Assembly (NCBI GenBank): GCA_003290165.1
Contig: QNQO01000819.1
Location: forward strand, 62,001-126,000
Source of the DNA: Berberis thunbergii
Taxonomy: Eukaryota > Streptophyta > Magnoliopsida > Ranunculales > Berberidaceae
Length of the DNA: 64,000 nucleotides
Direction of reading: 5' to 3'
The stretch's first letter is position 1; each line of letters opens with the position of its first letter. The notes beneath the pieces are model-generated. The model was not told where the DNA came from. It saw only the letters and a list, made by a program, of their open reading frames with translations, and made no database searches. The position numbers and the translations under genes are program-made. Shown in pieces: positions 1 to 12,318 of the stretch.

Positions 1-352
1 GTAGTTAGCAATCCTATTTTGAGTTTTAAAGAGTTTGCAATTAAATAATTAATTTAGAATTCTAGAAATAAACCAATATCAAGTAGTTGCAGATATAGAC
101 TAATATCAATTACACTGATTTCAACTAAATTTATTTTTCTTCAATTACACTAATATTGCAATTTAAAAAAATATATTAATAATAAATATTAGCTCGAGAC
201 GGGACGAGATTGGTGGGATTGAAAATCTTCATCCCATCCCATCCCATTCTAGATCGGGACGGGACGGGATCGGGATGGAATTATGCAATCCCATCAAGAC
301 CCAAAAAAATCAGGACGAGACAGGACGGGAACGGATCGCAATGTTTGCCTCA
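1..352 (-). mobile_element. Fragment of a non-autonomous Ac-like hAT element
   Basis: Positions 190-345 are dense in the subterminal pattern gggacggga and its variants. Read on the minus strand this stretch aligns with the start of the hAT element at 46080-46681, including the shared block gaagattttcaatcc followed by an AT-rich interior. The copy is therefore inverted relative to that one. Its terminus lies near 350 and is degraded, and its other half is cut by the window edge. Such subterminal GC-rich short repeats are typical of Ac-family hAT elements. No target duplication can be checked here. Confidence 0.6.
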
Positions 353-353
353 T

Positions 354-1620
354 TTGTGAGGAAAAAGTCCCGTGTGAGAACCGGGTCATCTTCGACACGA
401 CCCGCTCCAGTAGGAGAAGAACGCGAGTCTGCTAGGCCTATTGAGGCGGAGACTGATGTTTCCGGCTTGGAGAAAGTGTATCTGCAGTTTACAGGAGTTG
501 TGGACAAGTTGAACCTTAGTGACACGCAGATCGAAGCTCTCAATGACAGTCTGGTGCGGGTTGTGATGGCAGCTTCCACTGGTGCTGATTTGCGTGGGAC
601 CGTTCCAATAGAAGGCTCCTGTGAAGATTCTTCTGAGGCTGTAGAATCTGATTGCCCCATTGTTCATTCATCTGAGAGTGGCCGTGACACTGGCCATGTC
701 TCCTGTAGTCTGTGTTGCTCACTGTCTCGCTCTAGGCCACAATTAGAAGTATTGGAGAGACATTTGGATAATTTGCTTCCTCCTCTACCTCCGAACCCTG
801 TTGAGTCTTCTCGCAATAAAGGGTGCACGGATAAGCTAGTTTGCACCGGACTTGGTGAAGACGAGTTCACAAGTTTGGCACCAAAAGGTTGAAATCATAG
901 CTGGCTAATGGATTGTGCTTTGAAGCCCGAAGAGGATATGTTGGAAGGGTGTATGGACAAGGGTTTAAAGTACCTTATGCTGGGTATGTCTCACTTGAGC
1001 CACGTGGCCGTTGCTAGGATGAAAATCGAGGTGGCTCGCAAAAGGGTATACACCTTGGAGCATGTCTTCTAGCACATGCAAACATTGTATTCTAACGTGC
1101 TATATGAAATTGAGCAACTAAAAAGCAGGCTAAGGAACAGAGACTGGATCAATTAGCCGTGATCGCTGAGACTCAGTGGGCTCTTTTGGAGGACCTTGAG
1201 CATGATTTGTCGGAGGTAGTGTCCAAGAGAGACGAACTTAAGCAGGAGTTGAGTCAGATCCGCCGAGAAGTCGAGGTTGCGCAGGAAGTTGTGACTAAGG
1301 CGTGTTCTGAACTAATGTCTCTTGCTGAAGAGAGTGCTTCGAAGGAAGCCGACTGGGCTGCTGAGAAGCAACAATTGGAATCCGATGTGGAGTTCTATGC
1401 TTGAGAGGCGAGGAAGGCAAAGGACCGACTCGAGTTGGAGTGGCATGAGCTTAGTGCTGTGAAGAGCAGTCTGGCCACAGAGCTGGTTGGCAAGTTGGAG
1501 CTATTGGAGCGTGAACTTGTTGATACGAAGGTGCGAGAGGAAGAGCTTCTTCAGGAACAAGGCAAATATGAGTTCTGCTGGAGTTGTTGGCGTTGATGAA
1601 GGAGGAGCATCCGAAATGGG
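354..1620 (+). pseudogene. Decayed coiled-coil protein gene, probably transposon ORF
   Basis: Three reading-frame blocks (about 330-892, 940-1140 and 1159-1570) are broken by stops near 890, 1071, 1154 and 1402 and by a frameshift near 1570. The first block is Ser/Arg/Glu rich. The later blocks are strongly heptad-like, rich in Glu, Leu, Lys and Ala, and would form a long coiled coil (for example around 1200-1400). The hAT fragment abuts the 5' end, so the true start is lost. Long coiled-coil ORFs of this kind occur in plant transposons and in the leader ORFs of some Ty3/gypsy Tat elements, but I see no domain that fixes the family. It is a broken gene; its function is unknown. Confidence 0.45.
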
Positions 1621-2296
1621 ATCTTGATCGCTATAATAAAATGGTGTATGTAGACTTGTTTGTTACCTCCGCGTCATCATGGCGCGCATGGACGCAACTC
1701 CTTCTCTATTTTCACTTAAGCTTAGCTCTTATGTTTTCGTACCTTCTCCTGATAAGAAGTGAACTTGTGTACCCCTTTTCGTTTTGATAATTAATGGAAA
1801 CAGTTTTATCTGTTTCGCGCTTGTCTTCTCTATTGCATGTTTTTAATTTCTCATTGTCGTCTTGCATTGGCATAGGCTTGTTGAATCAATAGGACGTTGG
1901 CTGGTCTGTCTGCGATAGAGAGCTTAACCATTTTGTGTTGTGAACGACTTAGGGTCATTGATTTGTGGTCATGTCCGATGGTGGGCATGCTGCGAACAAT
2001 TTAGCTGTGGGTTGAGTCGCCTGAGCTATGTCTTGTCCTCAAGGTAAGCTGCTTGAGGCTTACCATGTTTGTCTGACCGGTCGGCTGCAGTTGCTGCTAT
2101 GGGTGAGTTGCGATGACTGAGTGTATGTGTCAGAGCGTTCGTCCCGAGTCAGGCACCGTAAGCTCGAGCTGGCATCCTAGGTAACTTTTATCTGGGTATT
2201 GACCGTACGATATTTGTATTGGCGCGAATGGCTTTCGCTAATAACAAAATGTCAGTCCGTTTGAGCGTGAAGACGCTGGCTCGGCTAGATTCATGT

Positions 2297-3125
2297 TTAC
2301 AACTGCTTGAGACTCCCACCTTCCGAATCATCTATGACCGAGCAAAGTGGACTACAGATTCGGGGAACAACAATTTGGCGACCAGGCTTAAAAATAGTGG
2401 TCCCATGGCAAGCCGTCAGACTCTCTTCAGGACTGACTAGGCTCCCACCTTCCGAATCGTTTATAACCAAGAAAAGCGGACTATAGATTCGATGAGTAAA
2501 AGTTTGGCAACCAGGCAAAAGTAATGGTCCTGTGGCAAGCCATTGGAATTAGTTCAGGACTGACTAGGCTCCCACTTTTCGAACCATCTACACCCTTTCA
2601 GCGCGTTGGGTGCTACGAATTCGAGAAAGGAGTTTAGCGACCAAGCTGAAAAGCAGTGGTTTCGTGGCAAGCCATCAAAATCAGTTCGGGACTGACTAGG
2701 ATCTCACTTCCAAATTATCTACATCCGTGTGCATCAAGCTACAAAGTTGGGAGATTTCGTTGGTCACGCTAAAAAGCAGTGGTCTCGTGGCAAGCCGTCG
2801 GAATCAGGTCGTGGCTGACTAGTCTCCCACTTTTTAGACTATCTACACCCACACAGTGGGGGCTACAAGTCCAGGGTTGGTGATTTGGCGGCCACGCTGA
2901 AAAACATTGGTTCCGTGGCAAGCCGTCGGAATTAGTTCTGACTAGGCTCATTTTTTCAAACCATTCAGTGGGGGTTACAGATCTGGGGTTGGTGATTTGG
3001 CGGCCATACTGAAATGTGGTGGTCCCGTGGCGAGCCGTCGGAATCAATTCGGGACTGACTAGGCTCCCACCTTCCAAACCATCTACACCCGCGTAGCGAG
3101 GGCTACAAGTTTGGACTTTGATCAA
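2297..3125. repeat. Tandem repeat block, about 6.5 copies of a ~125-bp unit
   Basis: A recurring motif, ggtcccgtggcaagccgtcg and variants, starts at 2399, 2526, 2658, 2781, 2909 and 3021, giving spacings of 127, 132, 123, 128 and 112 bp. Each unit also carries gactgactaggctcccac and a ctacaccc segment. A diverged partial copy precedes the block near 2300, and weaker copies trail to about 3260. Short antisense reading frames across the block are by-products of the repeat. Arrays of this size near the ends of Tat/Ogre-type retroelements are known, but the link here is inference. Confidence 0.75.
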
Positions 3126-5156
3126 AAGTTTTCGTTGTTACTCGTCACCAGTTAGGCTTACCTGATTAGGTTTGGTGATCATTGACTGCGAGGGGGCAAT
3201 GATCCCTGACAAGTCATCGTCTCTAGGCGTGATAGCGCTGATTAGACTCTCACTTTCTAAACCGTCGATGTCTATGCTATGCGAACTAAGTATCGGATTG
3301 AACCAAAAGTCATTGTCATCAGCCTTGGCTGACTAAGTCAGCCTGGTTTGAAAGGAGGTTTCGCCTACTAGGAGACGTGCATACCTAGTCTATCAACATG
3401 GTGCATGGGGTGGACAGAGTTACCTTAAATCAGCTAGTGATCTGTAGGTACGATCTGTATGTCAGAGTTGACTATGATTTCTCGTGCTCGTGCCAAGCAT
3501 GTGACATAATTGTGTTTGAATAATAGGCTAAGCCCATGGGCCCGCAGGGGAAGGGCTAGGGTTTCCAGCACGGTGCGCTGCGTGTACAGCATAGATCGCG
3601 CGGTAACACATGTACGATGTAGATCGCGCGGTATCACGTGTATGACGTAGGCTGCGTGACGGTTGAGTATCGGTTACTCCCTCTCAATTGATGGGGTTGC
3701 GTGCAGTGCCATTAATTTGATTGACGTGGTCTGCATAGTTTCCTCAGAAACCGTCGTCTCCTTGTTTCCTATACGATATTTAATGTTTGGCAGTTAATGT
3801 TGAAGTGCCCGCTTGATGAACCATCATGTCTATATAATGGTTTTTTTAATCGTTGTATGCACTATATTTCATAAAGCTTATCTCATATAATGTTCTTGCT
3901 TGAAGAGAACGCTTTGGGTTTTCCAAAGGTTGAACAAAATGTTTAGCATTTTCCCAAGGTTGAAGGTGAATCTTCGTCTCTGGAGTCTCCAAATGTCCTA
4001 ACATTTGCACTGATAAGGCATAACGATAGTTGTTATGCGTGGTCACCTGTTATGGGTGGGCGCGTAGTAGACCTACTGAGGTCTCGTAATTTCTTTTCAC
4101 ATCACGGAGAAGTAGTGCAGATTCTCTCCCAAGGGAAGAGTCTGTCATTTATATGTTGGTGCCTTATCGTTGTTTCTGAATGTTTAATTTCATAGATAGC
4201 ACCAGCATCCAACTCCGTGGTGGCTGCTTTCGCCGCTTCCCTATTAACCCCGTTGTCTAGCTTTGCGTTGAAATTCAGAATCTCGAAATGAAGAGAAGTT
4301 GGACATGGTCCATGGATTGGACCATTTACTCCTGGACGCCCCTCTTATCCCTGTAGCTGAAAGGTGCATTATACATGTGTCCACCTGATACTTGTCCCAA
4401 GTTCATCCGTTTTGCCGGATTGAGCGTGTGAGTTGGCTGTATCTAGTTATGGCTTGTCGCGGGACTCCCGATTGCCGATTTTGTACCCAGGCAGACCATA
4501 TTTGAGGGTCGCATTTACTGAAGATTGGTATTGCTTGTGGACTGCTTGCTTTGGACTGTTTGTTCTGCTTATGTGGTCAGACAATTTAAGCAAGTCCTCA
4601 CTCCATGTTGATCAAATGCCTTCAATATGCAGTTTTTTATATCCGCCTCAGGGCGTTTGTAATATGTAGCCTTTTATATCTGCCTCAAGGTGCTTGTTGT
4701 TACATATTTCCAATAATCAATAGAGTTTGTTTTTGTAATTTTCATTTATTTCTTAAATAATTGTAAATCACATAAGCCTTTAAGAACTAAAACTCTACAT
4801 TGATTATGCAAAGAAAAATAAACAATTGAAAGCAAACTAACTATTGACGAAGATAAATTGATCCTGACCTTGAAATGAATTTGGGTTGCTCTCGCGGATC
4901 ATTTAGCGGACTGTCGAGACGTTACATAGGTTACTGAAGAGCAAACCTTGTAGAGGGGCGGATATCCACGTCGACGAAATGTCGGAGGGATGTGTTCCCG
5001 CTTGCTGAGGAGAAGAGCTTACTACTCCCGTTCTGCTTGAAAGTGATGTCTCTGCCGTTGTTTGGCCTGACACTGGGTCAGACTGCTCTACAGGATATAG
5101 CTGAATCTGGGAGCATTCTATCTGTTTCAGTGCGGCGTAGTGGTAGTCTCATCATG
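3126..5156. other. No gene seen; transposon-derived sequence
   Basis: No convincing coding region. The stretch holds short local repeats: a repeated atagatcgcgcggta segment at 3590-3640 and a duplicated ~45-bp piece containing atatccgcctca at 4625-4700. It also has a TATA-like ctatataatgg near 3830. GC content and texture match the flanking transposon remnants rather than the AT-rich host intergenic DNA. Confidence 0.4.
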
Positions 5157-5384
5157 TCATAGGTTGTTCTCCATGTATTGTCCCTTCAAAGTGATTAGCA
5201 ATATACTTAACACAATGATGAGGGTGGAGACCACTGCTTCCATCTGTTGGAGCCATGGTCTTCCCAGGATGAGATTATAGGATGATAGTGCGTCTGCCAC
5301 CATGAAATCCAAAAATAGGACCTTCCTTAGCGGTGGTTCTCCAGCGATTGTAGCTAGCCTTATCTTTCCTATGAGGAAGCATTT
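5157..5384 (-). pseudogene. Ty3/gypsy aspartic protease fragment
   Basis: The minus strand reads open from 5384 down to a TGA at 5157-5159. It encodes a peptide with GKIRLATIAGEPP, then DFMVADALSSYN, then LILGRPWLQ. The D-F-x-V-x-D-A-x-S-x-Y-N-x-I-L-G-R-P-x-L pattern is diagnostic of the C-terminal half of the retropepsin of plant Ty3/gypsy Tat/Athila polyproteins. The catalytic DTG/DSG half upstream is missing, a stop lies just upstream (near 5386), and no reverse transcriptase follows. It is an antisense relic immediately upstream of the UBA1 pseudogene. Confidence 0.75.
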
Positions 5385-5675
5385 CTACCGGCCGAATCCG
5401 ATCAGCTGTTATTCTGAAAATGTCTGGTTTTGTTCCTGTAGATCCATGTTATTCCTTTCTTTGCTTCTCTCTTAATCAATCCTTGAAACGATTCTTTGTT
5501 TTTCGATTGATATCTTTTTCTTATAAAACAACGACATGGAATTGAGATTCGGATTAGAGATAGGGTTTTCGATATTGATGTCGGTAATTCTAGGGTTTCT
5601 GTATGGAACAACCACATTGTTGTCCGATATCAGTTTCTTGAATATTTTCTTGATTTTAATCGTTTCAATAACTAT

Positions 5676-5919
5676 ATGATTCCTAGGAAGAGAGCTCTTC
5701 AAGAAGACGCCGTTGCGAACTCGTTCAAGAAGCCGAGAATCAATTGCTTGAGTTCTTGCTCTACTACTACTACTACTACAAAAGCAACTAGGGAGAGCAA
5801 CAACAACAACCAGATCAATCAGAGCAACAGTGAAGAAGTCGAGAACGTTAGGGTTTCAACTTCAATGGTGCATGGAAATGGCAATTCAGGGGATATCGAT
5901 GAGGATCTGCACAGCAGGC
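5676..5919 (+). pseudogene. UBA1-like exon 1, 5' part (before the retrotransposon)
   Basis: This open segment runs from ATG 5676 through a low-complexity Thr/Asn-rich stretch to the conserved DIDEDLHSR. It ends at the target-site copy caggc (5915-5919), immediately before the LTR. The next residue of the E1 protein (Q of QLAVYG) resumes at 12703 after the second caggc. Removing the element and one caggc restores the reading frame exactly, so the insertion hit a coding exon. Confidence 0.93.
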
Positions 5920-6301
5920 TGTCACATTTACAAAAGAATTGAAGGAATGAAAAATAAAGGAGCCAAACTGAAAGAGATCAAATACAAAGGCGCCAAGATT
6001 CAAAATCAGTTTAAATTTGAATTAGGGGCAAATTAGTAAAAATACCTCTTAGGTTGTTATAAACTCACATGAGCCAAACACGTGTAATGATCCAATTGGT
6101 TTCATTTGAAATTCTGTTGTAAACACTGTAGTTAAATAGAGCAAAGAAGATGAAGATAAGCATAGAAGAAAGTTGTAAGCAAAGGGCCAGATCTGTAAAT
6201 CAGACTGAGCAGTAGGATTTGTAATTCCTCTTTTTTCGTATTCAATAGAGCTTACTCTTTCATCTGTTTTTTTTTCTCAAATCCAAGTCACAACTGTGAC
6301 A
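5920..6301 (+). repeat. 5' LTR of the Ty3/gypsy element
   Basis: It starts tgtcacatttaca and ends caactgtgaca, matching 12319-12702 along its whole length with about 15 substitutions and two small homopolymer indels. Terminal TGTCAC...GTGACA forms a 6-bp inverted repeat. Confidence 0.95.
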
Positions 6302-6303
6302 TT

Positions 6304-6316
6304 TGGTATCAGAGCC
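6304..6316 (+). promoter_or_regulatory. Primer-binding site (initiator tRNA-Met type)
   Basis: tggtatcagagcc lies two bases after the 5' LTR. It is the standard complement to the 3' end of plant initiator tRNA-Met used by many plant LTR elements. Confidence 0.9.
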
Positions 6317-6362
6317 AGATCGATCAATTGGGAGTGTGGACCGAGCATCACCATTACCACCT

Positions 6363-8772
6363 ATGGAGACCAGAGCAAAAGAAGTAGACAATTCATGAGG
6401 GAGAAGAGGAAGAATCATAGCGAGACTTCTGGCCAGATTGAGTTCTTAAAGAGCGAAATCAAGAAGTTGGCTCTAGCTCATGAGGGACAAGAGAAACGAA
6501 CCGACTCCAGATTCGATCAACTCATCCAATTGATTCAACATCCACCTGCTCCAGCAAGAAGGACAGAACCGAGTGCATCCACCACTCCAATCTCTAGCCA
6601 TACAGACCCTCGATCTAACTCCCAAATTCATTGGAAGAACCCAGGTATGTTACCTCGACTACCAAAGTTAGATTTCCCCTATTTCGATGGAATAAATCCC
6701 AGATCATGGGTGAAACAATGCAAGAGGTACTTCGAATTTTTTCAAGTCTCAGATGCTAACAAGGTTAGCATGCATGGCTTCCATTCACCTCTCGGGCAAG
6801 GTGAACCTATGGTTTTTTGACTACCATGTGGGGAGAGAAATGCTCCAATGGCATCAGTTTTGCCATGACCTCTGTGAACGATTTGAAGAAGCAGTGCTTG
6901 ATAACTTTGTTGATTCATTTAATAAACTTCATCAAATAGGGACTGTTAATGAATATTTTGACCAATTTGAGGAGCTACGTTGTGACGACCCGCCTCCCGC
7001 ACTGTACAGATACTGTCCGCTTTGGGCTACCATCCGGCCCGCACGGCTTTAAAAGGCCTCTGTACAATGGGGAGATAACCCTTCACATATAAAGATCATC
7101 ATCCTTCCCTACCCAGGCGATGTGGGACTATGTTTCCCCTTGGTAGCTAGCCCAACTCCTCTTGGGATCCACGGGCCTGTTGGGCCTATTGGGCTCCAAC
7201 CCTCACCCTCACCCTCCCCCTCAAGTCCGCCCACACAAGGGTCTCACAGTCCACCCCCCTTAAGGCCCAACGTCCTCGTTGGCCACACAGGCACAACGTC
7301 CACGTTGCCCGAGGGCCCACCTCCACGTGACACACTTCCGGCTGGGTCAGGCTCTGATACCAAACTGTGACGACCCGCCTCCCGCACTGTACAGATACTG
7401 TCCGCTTTGGGCTACCATCCGGCCCTCACGGCTTTAAAAGGCCTCTGTACAATGGGGAGATGACCCTGCACATATAAAGATCATCAACCTCCCCTACCCA
7501 GGCGATGTGGGACTATGTTTCCCCTTGGTAGCTCGCCCAACTCCTCTTGGGATCCACGGGCCTGTTGGGCCTATTGGGCTCCAACCCTCACCCTCACCCT
7601 CCCCCTCAAGTCCGCCCACACAAGGGTCTCACAGTAAAACTGTGACGACCCGCCTCCCGCACTGTACAGATACTGTCCGCTTTGGGCTACCATCCGACCC
7701 TCACGGCTTTAAAAGGCCTCTGTACAATGGGGAGATGACCCTGCACATATAAAGATCATCAACCTCCCCTACCCAGGCGATGTGGGACTATGTTTCCCCT
7801 TGGTAGCTCGCCCAACTCCTCTTGGGATCCATGGGCCTGTTGGGCCTATTGGGCTCCAACCCTCACCCTCACCCTCCCCCTCAAGTCCGCCCACACAAGG
7901 GTCTCACAGTCCACCCCCCTTAAGGCCCAACGTCCTCGTTGGCCACACAGGCACAACGTCCACGTTGCCCGAGGGCCCACCTCCATGTGGCACACTTCCG
8001 GCTGGGTCAGGCTCTGATACCAAACTGTGACGACCCGCCTCCCGCACTGTACAGATACTGTCCGCTTTGGGCTACCATCCGGCCCGCACGGCTTTAAAAG
8101 GCCTCTGTACAATGGGGAGATGACCCTGCACATATAAAGATCATCAACCTCCCCTACCCAGGCGATGTGGGACTATGTTTCCCCTTGGTAGCTCGCCCAA
8201 CTCCTCTTGGGATCCACGGGCCTGTTGGGCCTATTGGGCTCCAACCCTCACCCTCACCCTCCCCCTCAAGTCCGCCCACACAAGGGTCTCACATACGTTC
8301 ACTGATGTTGGCTCACAATCGCCATCTAGATGAACACTACTTCGTCCTCAAATTTTTTAGCGGACTAAAAACCAACATAAAAGCTTTGGTTCAACTCTTT
8401 AAACCTACTACTTTGACTCATGCTCTCTCTCTGGCAAGGATGCATGAGGCATCACAATCCCAAAACAGTTCCAAACCACCCCACTCTCATTCGTACTCCA
8501 CTAGGCCAAACACCTACTGTGAGGCATCCCAATCCCAAAATAGTTCCAAACCATCCCACTTTCATTTGTACTCCACTAGACCAACCACCTATTCCACCAC
8601 TTTTGCAAATTCAGTGAGTACTCCACCTACTCCCCCATCACACCACAACAACTCTAACCACACTCTTTACCATTCCAATACATCTCAAAGACCTCCATAT
8701 CAGTCATTCCCTCATAATACCTTTCACACTCCTCCCTTATTACCACCTATAAGACGCCTTACTCCCACCTAG
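6363..8772 (+). pseudogene. gag of the Ty3/gypsy element, disrupted
   Basis: The probable start METRAKE at 6363 meets a stop at once. The downstream frame carries a coiled-coil stretch (about 6420-6520), a Pro-rich linker, then the gag core PKLDFPYFDG and VKQCKRYFEFF. A frameshift near 6755 moves the core into another frame (WHQFCHDLCERF). At 6981 the TRIM array interrupts codons for EELR; the reading resumes at 8294 with HLDEHYFVLKFFSGL, followed by a Ser/Pro/His-rich low-complexity tail to 8772. Gag packages the element RNA into particles; this copy cannot. Confidence 0.85.
6981..8293 (-). mobile_element. Tandem TRIM array: four LTRs, two intact and one collapsed internal region
   Basis: A terminal-repeat retrotransposon in miniature, inverted relative to its host element. 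LTRs are at 6981-7248, 7366-7633, 7641-7908 and 8026-8293, each exactly 268 bp and nearly identical. Internal regions of 117 bp are at 7249-7365 and 7909-8025. The middle one is reduced to 7 bp (gtaaaac, 7634-7640). On the minus strand each internal region begins with the iMet-type primer site tggtatcagagcc and ends with a purine tract, aaggggggtgg-type. The whole block is flanked by the duplication tacgt (6976-6980, 8294-8298), so it behaves as one insertion. No protein is encoded; reading frames across it are artefacts of the repeats. Confidence 0.93.
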
Positions 8773-11700
8773 ATGCTCCTGCGCAGAGAGAAAGGCCTCT
8801 GCTACAATTGCGAGGAGCAATACAAGTCGGGCCACTTGTGTAAGTCTCAACACTTGTATATGTTGATTCTGGAGGATGACCAACATGATGAAGTAGAGAG
8901 CTCCCCTGAAATTGTGACTGAGAATCTCCTTCAGGAAATACCTACTGATATAGAGATTTCCCTGCATGCTCTCCATGGGTGTTCTTCATCAAATACACTA
9001 CTAATCAGAGGGATGATCAGGAAGAAGCCAGTATCCATTCTAATAGACACTGGAAGCACACAGTCGTTCATTGACATGTGGTTAAAGCTACTAAATGGCC
9101 TACTTGTTTAACACCACAAATGTTTGTCAAGGTTGCAAATGGGGATCAGTTGTTAAGCAACGCTGTCTGCCAGCGACTTCTATGGACAATGCAGGGTGTG
9201 TCATTCGAAGGTAGGGTACGAGTGTTGCCTCTAGGAGGTTATGATATGGTTATTGGTGGAGACTGGTTGAAAATTGTTTGGGATATCACACTAAATTTAC
9301 AGAAACTCCAACTGACATTGTCCATTGAGGGCCAACCTATTACTCTACAAGGAAGGTCTGAAACTGTTGATTTATGCTTATTGGAAGATAAAAGGGCTAT
9401 CTAAACTATGGAGAAATCATACTAGCTCATTCTTTTGTCACCTATTATCTATGATTGCTAAGGATTCACCTCCACAACCTGACCCTGCAATACAGCACAT
9501 CATTTCAAAATTCAGTGATCTCTTCCAAACTCCTACTAATCTTCCTCCCAACCGAGCCCTCAACCATCATATCCCTTTGAAGCCAGGCCATCACCCACCT
9601 TCTCAGAATCCATACAAAATTCCTTACATGCAAAAAGCAGTAATGGAAAAGTTGATACAAGAGATGTTAGAGTTTGGGTTAATCCAACACTTTCATAGTC
9701 CCTGTGCAGCTCCCATACTTCTAGTCAAGAAAAAAGATGGTTCTTGGCGATTTTGTGTGGACTATAGGAAGTTGAATGAGATCACCATCAAGGACAATTT
9801 TCCTATGCCTCTCATAGATGAGCTTCATGGTGCTACTATCTTCTCTAAGCTGCACTTAAGGTCAGGGTATCACCAACTACTAGTTCACCCACTTGATATT
9901 CACAAAACAACTTTTAAAACACATCATGGCCACTTTGAGTTCAAGGTGATGCCCTTTGGTCTTACAAATGCACCAGCCTCATTTCAGGCTCTTATGAATC
10001 AGATTTTTCAGTCCCTTCTCAGGAAGTATGTTCTGGTATTCTTCGATGACATTCTTATTTACAGTCCAAATCTCTCCATCCATCTAGACCACCTAGAAGT
10101 TTTCTTCTCCATTCTCAGGCAACATCAGTTGTTTATCAAGTTATCCAAGTGCTCCTTTGCTCAAGAGAAATTGGAGTATCTAGGCCACATTGTCAGTGCT
10201 CAGGGTGTTGAAGCCGACCCTCAAAAAATTGAAGCAATGACCCATTAGCCAACTCCAACAACTATTAAACAACTCAGAGGTCTTCTAGGTCTCACAGGGT
10301 ATTACAGGAAATTTATTAAGCAGTATGGTCCCATTGCAAAGCCCTTGACTGATCTTCTTAAGAAACATGTCTTTATCTGGTATCCTTTGGCAAATACTGC
10401 TTTCTTACAGTTAAAGCAAGCTATGAGTGCGACTCCTATGTTAGCACTTCCAAATTTTCAGAAACCATTCATCATTGAGACTGACGCCTGCTCCAAAGGG
10501 TTAGGAGCTGTCATCTCTCAAGTTGGCCGCCCAATTGCATTTTTAGTAAGGCTTTCAACCCAAAGAACTTCTCATTATCAACATATGAAAAGGAGTAACT
10601 CGCAATTGTGATGGCAGTTTATAGGTGGCGCTCTTATTTGCTCGGCTCCAAATTCATTATATATACAGATCATCAAAGCATCAGGTACTTCTTAACTCAA
10701 AAAGTAACTACGATGACTCAACAACGTTGGTTAGCTAAGCTACTTGGATTCGACTATGATATTTGTTACAAAAAGGGGGTTGACAACACAGTCGCAGATG
10801 CATTGTCTAGATGTAATGAAACAGATGGCCAGTTATTAGCTCTGTCAGTAGTTACTCCATCTTGGCTCAATGAAGTAGCTTCTTCATATACTCAGGACCA
10901 ATTCGTGCAACATGCAACAGTTACTCATCAAACCCGACTCCAGACCACCTTTCTCAGTAGCTCATGGTATTCTCAAGCATCATCATCATCATCAAATCTG
11001 TATTAGTTCCACATGATCTCTTCGTCAGCAACCATTACATGAGCTTCATAATTCGGCCTTGGGAGGGCATTCGGGCATCAACACTACCTACAAAAGGCTC
11101 CACCAATAATTCTTTTGGCCCAGGATGCAAAATGATGTACTCACATATGTCTTTGAATGTGATACTTGCCAACGCAATAAAAATGATTAGTCACCTTATA
11201 GTTGCCTTCTTCAGCCACTATCCATACCGGAGCACGCTTGGCAACACATTTTGATGGATTTCATCAAAGGACTTCCTCCATCTAAACACAAAACAATCAT
11301 CTTAGTGGTCGTTGACAAACTAACTAAATTCAGCCATTTTATAGCCCTCTCACACCCCTTCACTTCAGCCATGATTACTGACCTATTCTTACAAAACATC
11401 TACCGTCTTCACGACCTTCCTACATCAATTGTTTCGGACAGGGTCAAAGTCTTCTTGAGTGCCTTCTGGCAAGACCTATTTTCGGCTCTTGGAACAAGTT
11501 TTAACCTCAGTTCGTCATACCATCCCCAAATCGATGGACAATTTGAAAGAATCAATGTCTGTCTCGAAAACTACCTCTGTTGCATGACTAGTGATGCCCC
11601 TCTTCAGTGGTTGAAATGGCTCTATTTGGCAGAGTTTTGGTACAACACCGCATTCCACACAGGTTTCCAAACTTCTCCATTTGAAGCCCTATATGGATAT

Positions 11701-12300
11701 TGACCCCCAATGTTGGCTCTCCCTCCTACGGCTTCCAATACCATCTCTGATGTGCAACAATTTCTTAGAGACATAGATCGAATGCTGAGTATCATTAAAG
11801 AGAAACTTCACCATGCTCAAGAGCGGATGAAGCACTATGCTGACAAGCACAGGACAACATGTGAATTCGTTGTTGGAGATTGGGTATATCTGCGCTTACA
11901 ACCATATCGCCAAACATCTGTCAATCTTCGCCACAATCTCAAACTCTCGGCTAGGTTTTATGGACCTTTCTAAATATTGGAGTGCATCGGTGCAGTGGCT
12001 TACAAATTAAGTATTCCTCCCACCTCTAAAGTTCACCTTGTCTTCCATGTGTCACAGTTGAAGAGAAAGGTATAAGCCAACACTGTCGCAGCTCCATTAC
12101 TGTCACTGGTCGACCATTCTGGAGCATTTCAAGCTGAACCAGTAGCCATTCTGGCTCGATGACTCATTCCTCATCACAACAGAGCGGTCACGCAAGTCCT
12201 CATCCATTGGTCGAACTCAGCTCCTTTGGACACCACTTGGGAGGATTGGATGCACATTCAAGCAACCTTTTCTCACTTCAATCCTTGAGGACAAGGATGT
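8773..12300 (+). pseudogene. pol of the Ty3/gypsy element, disrupted
   Basis: Order along the strand: zinc knuckle (GLCYNCEEQYKSGHLCK) near 8790; aspartic protease with LIDTGSTQSFID near 9040-9075; RT with [26 protein letters not shown] and the active-site VFFDDILIYS near 10030-10065; RNase H with IETDACSKGLGA and YTDHQSIRYF; integrase with MDFIKGLP, SDRVKVFLSAFW and the GQFERIN block near 11250-11570; then a C-terminal chromodomain-like segment. Stops or frameshifts occur near 9110, 9370, 10246 (TAG for Trp), 10600, 10960-11250, 11701, 11971 and 12073. It is related to transposon polyproteins and is inactive. Confidence 0.9.
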
Positions 12301-12318
12301 TTTCGAAGGGGATGGCAT

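Noticed and set aside
3590..3660. Short direct repeats that could suggest a CRISPR-like array
   Set aside because: Only two or three imperfect copies without regular spacers, in a plant nuclear context.
7122..8772. Several ORFs of 80-200 codons with the same MGLCFPLV start
   Set aside because: They are translations of the TRIM LTR in the antisense sense, repeated because the LTR is repeated; no independent coding support.
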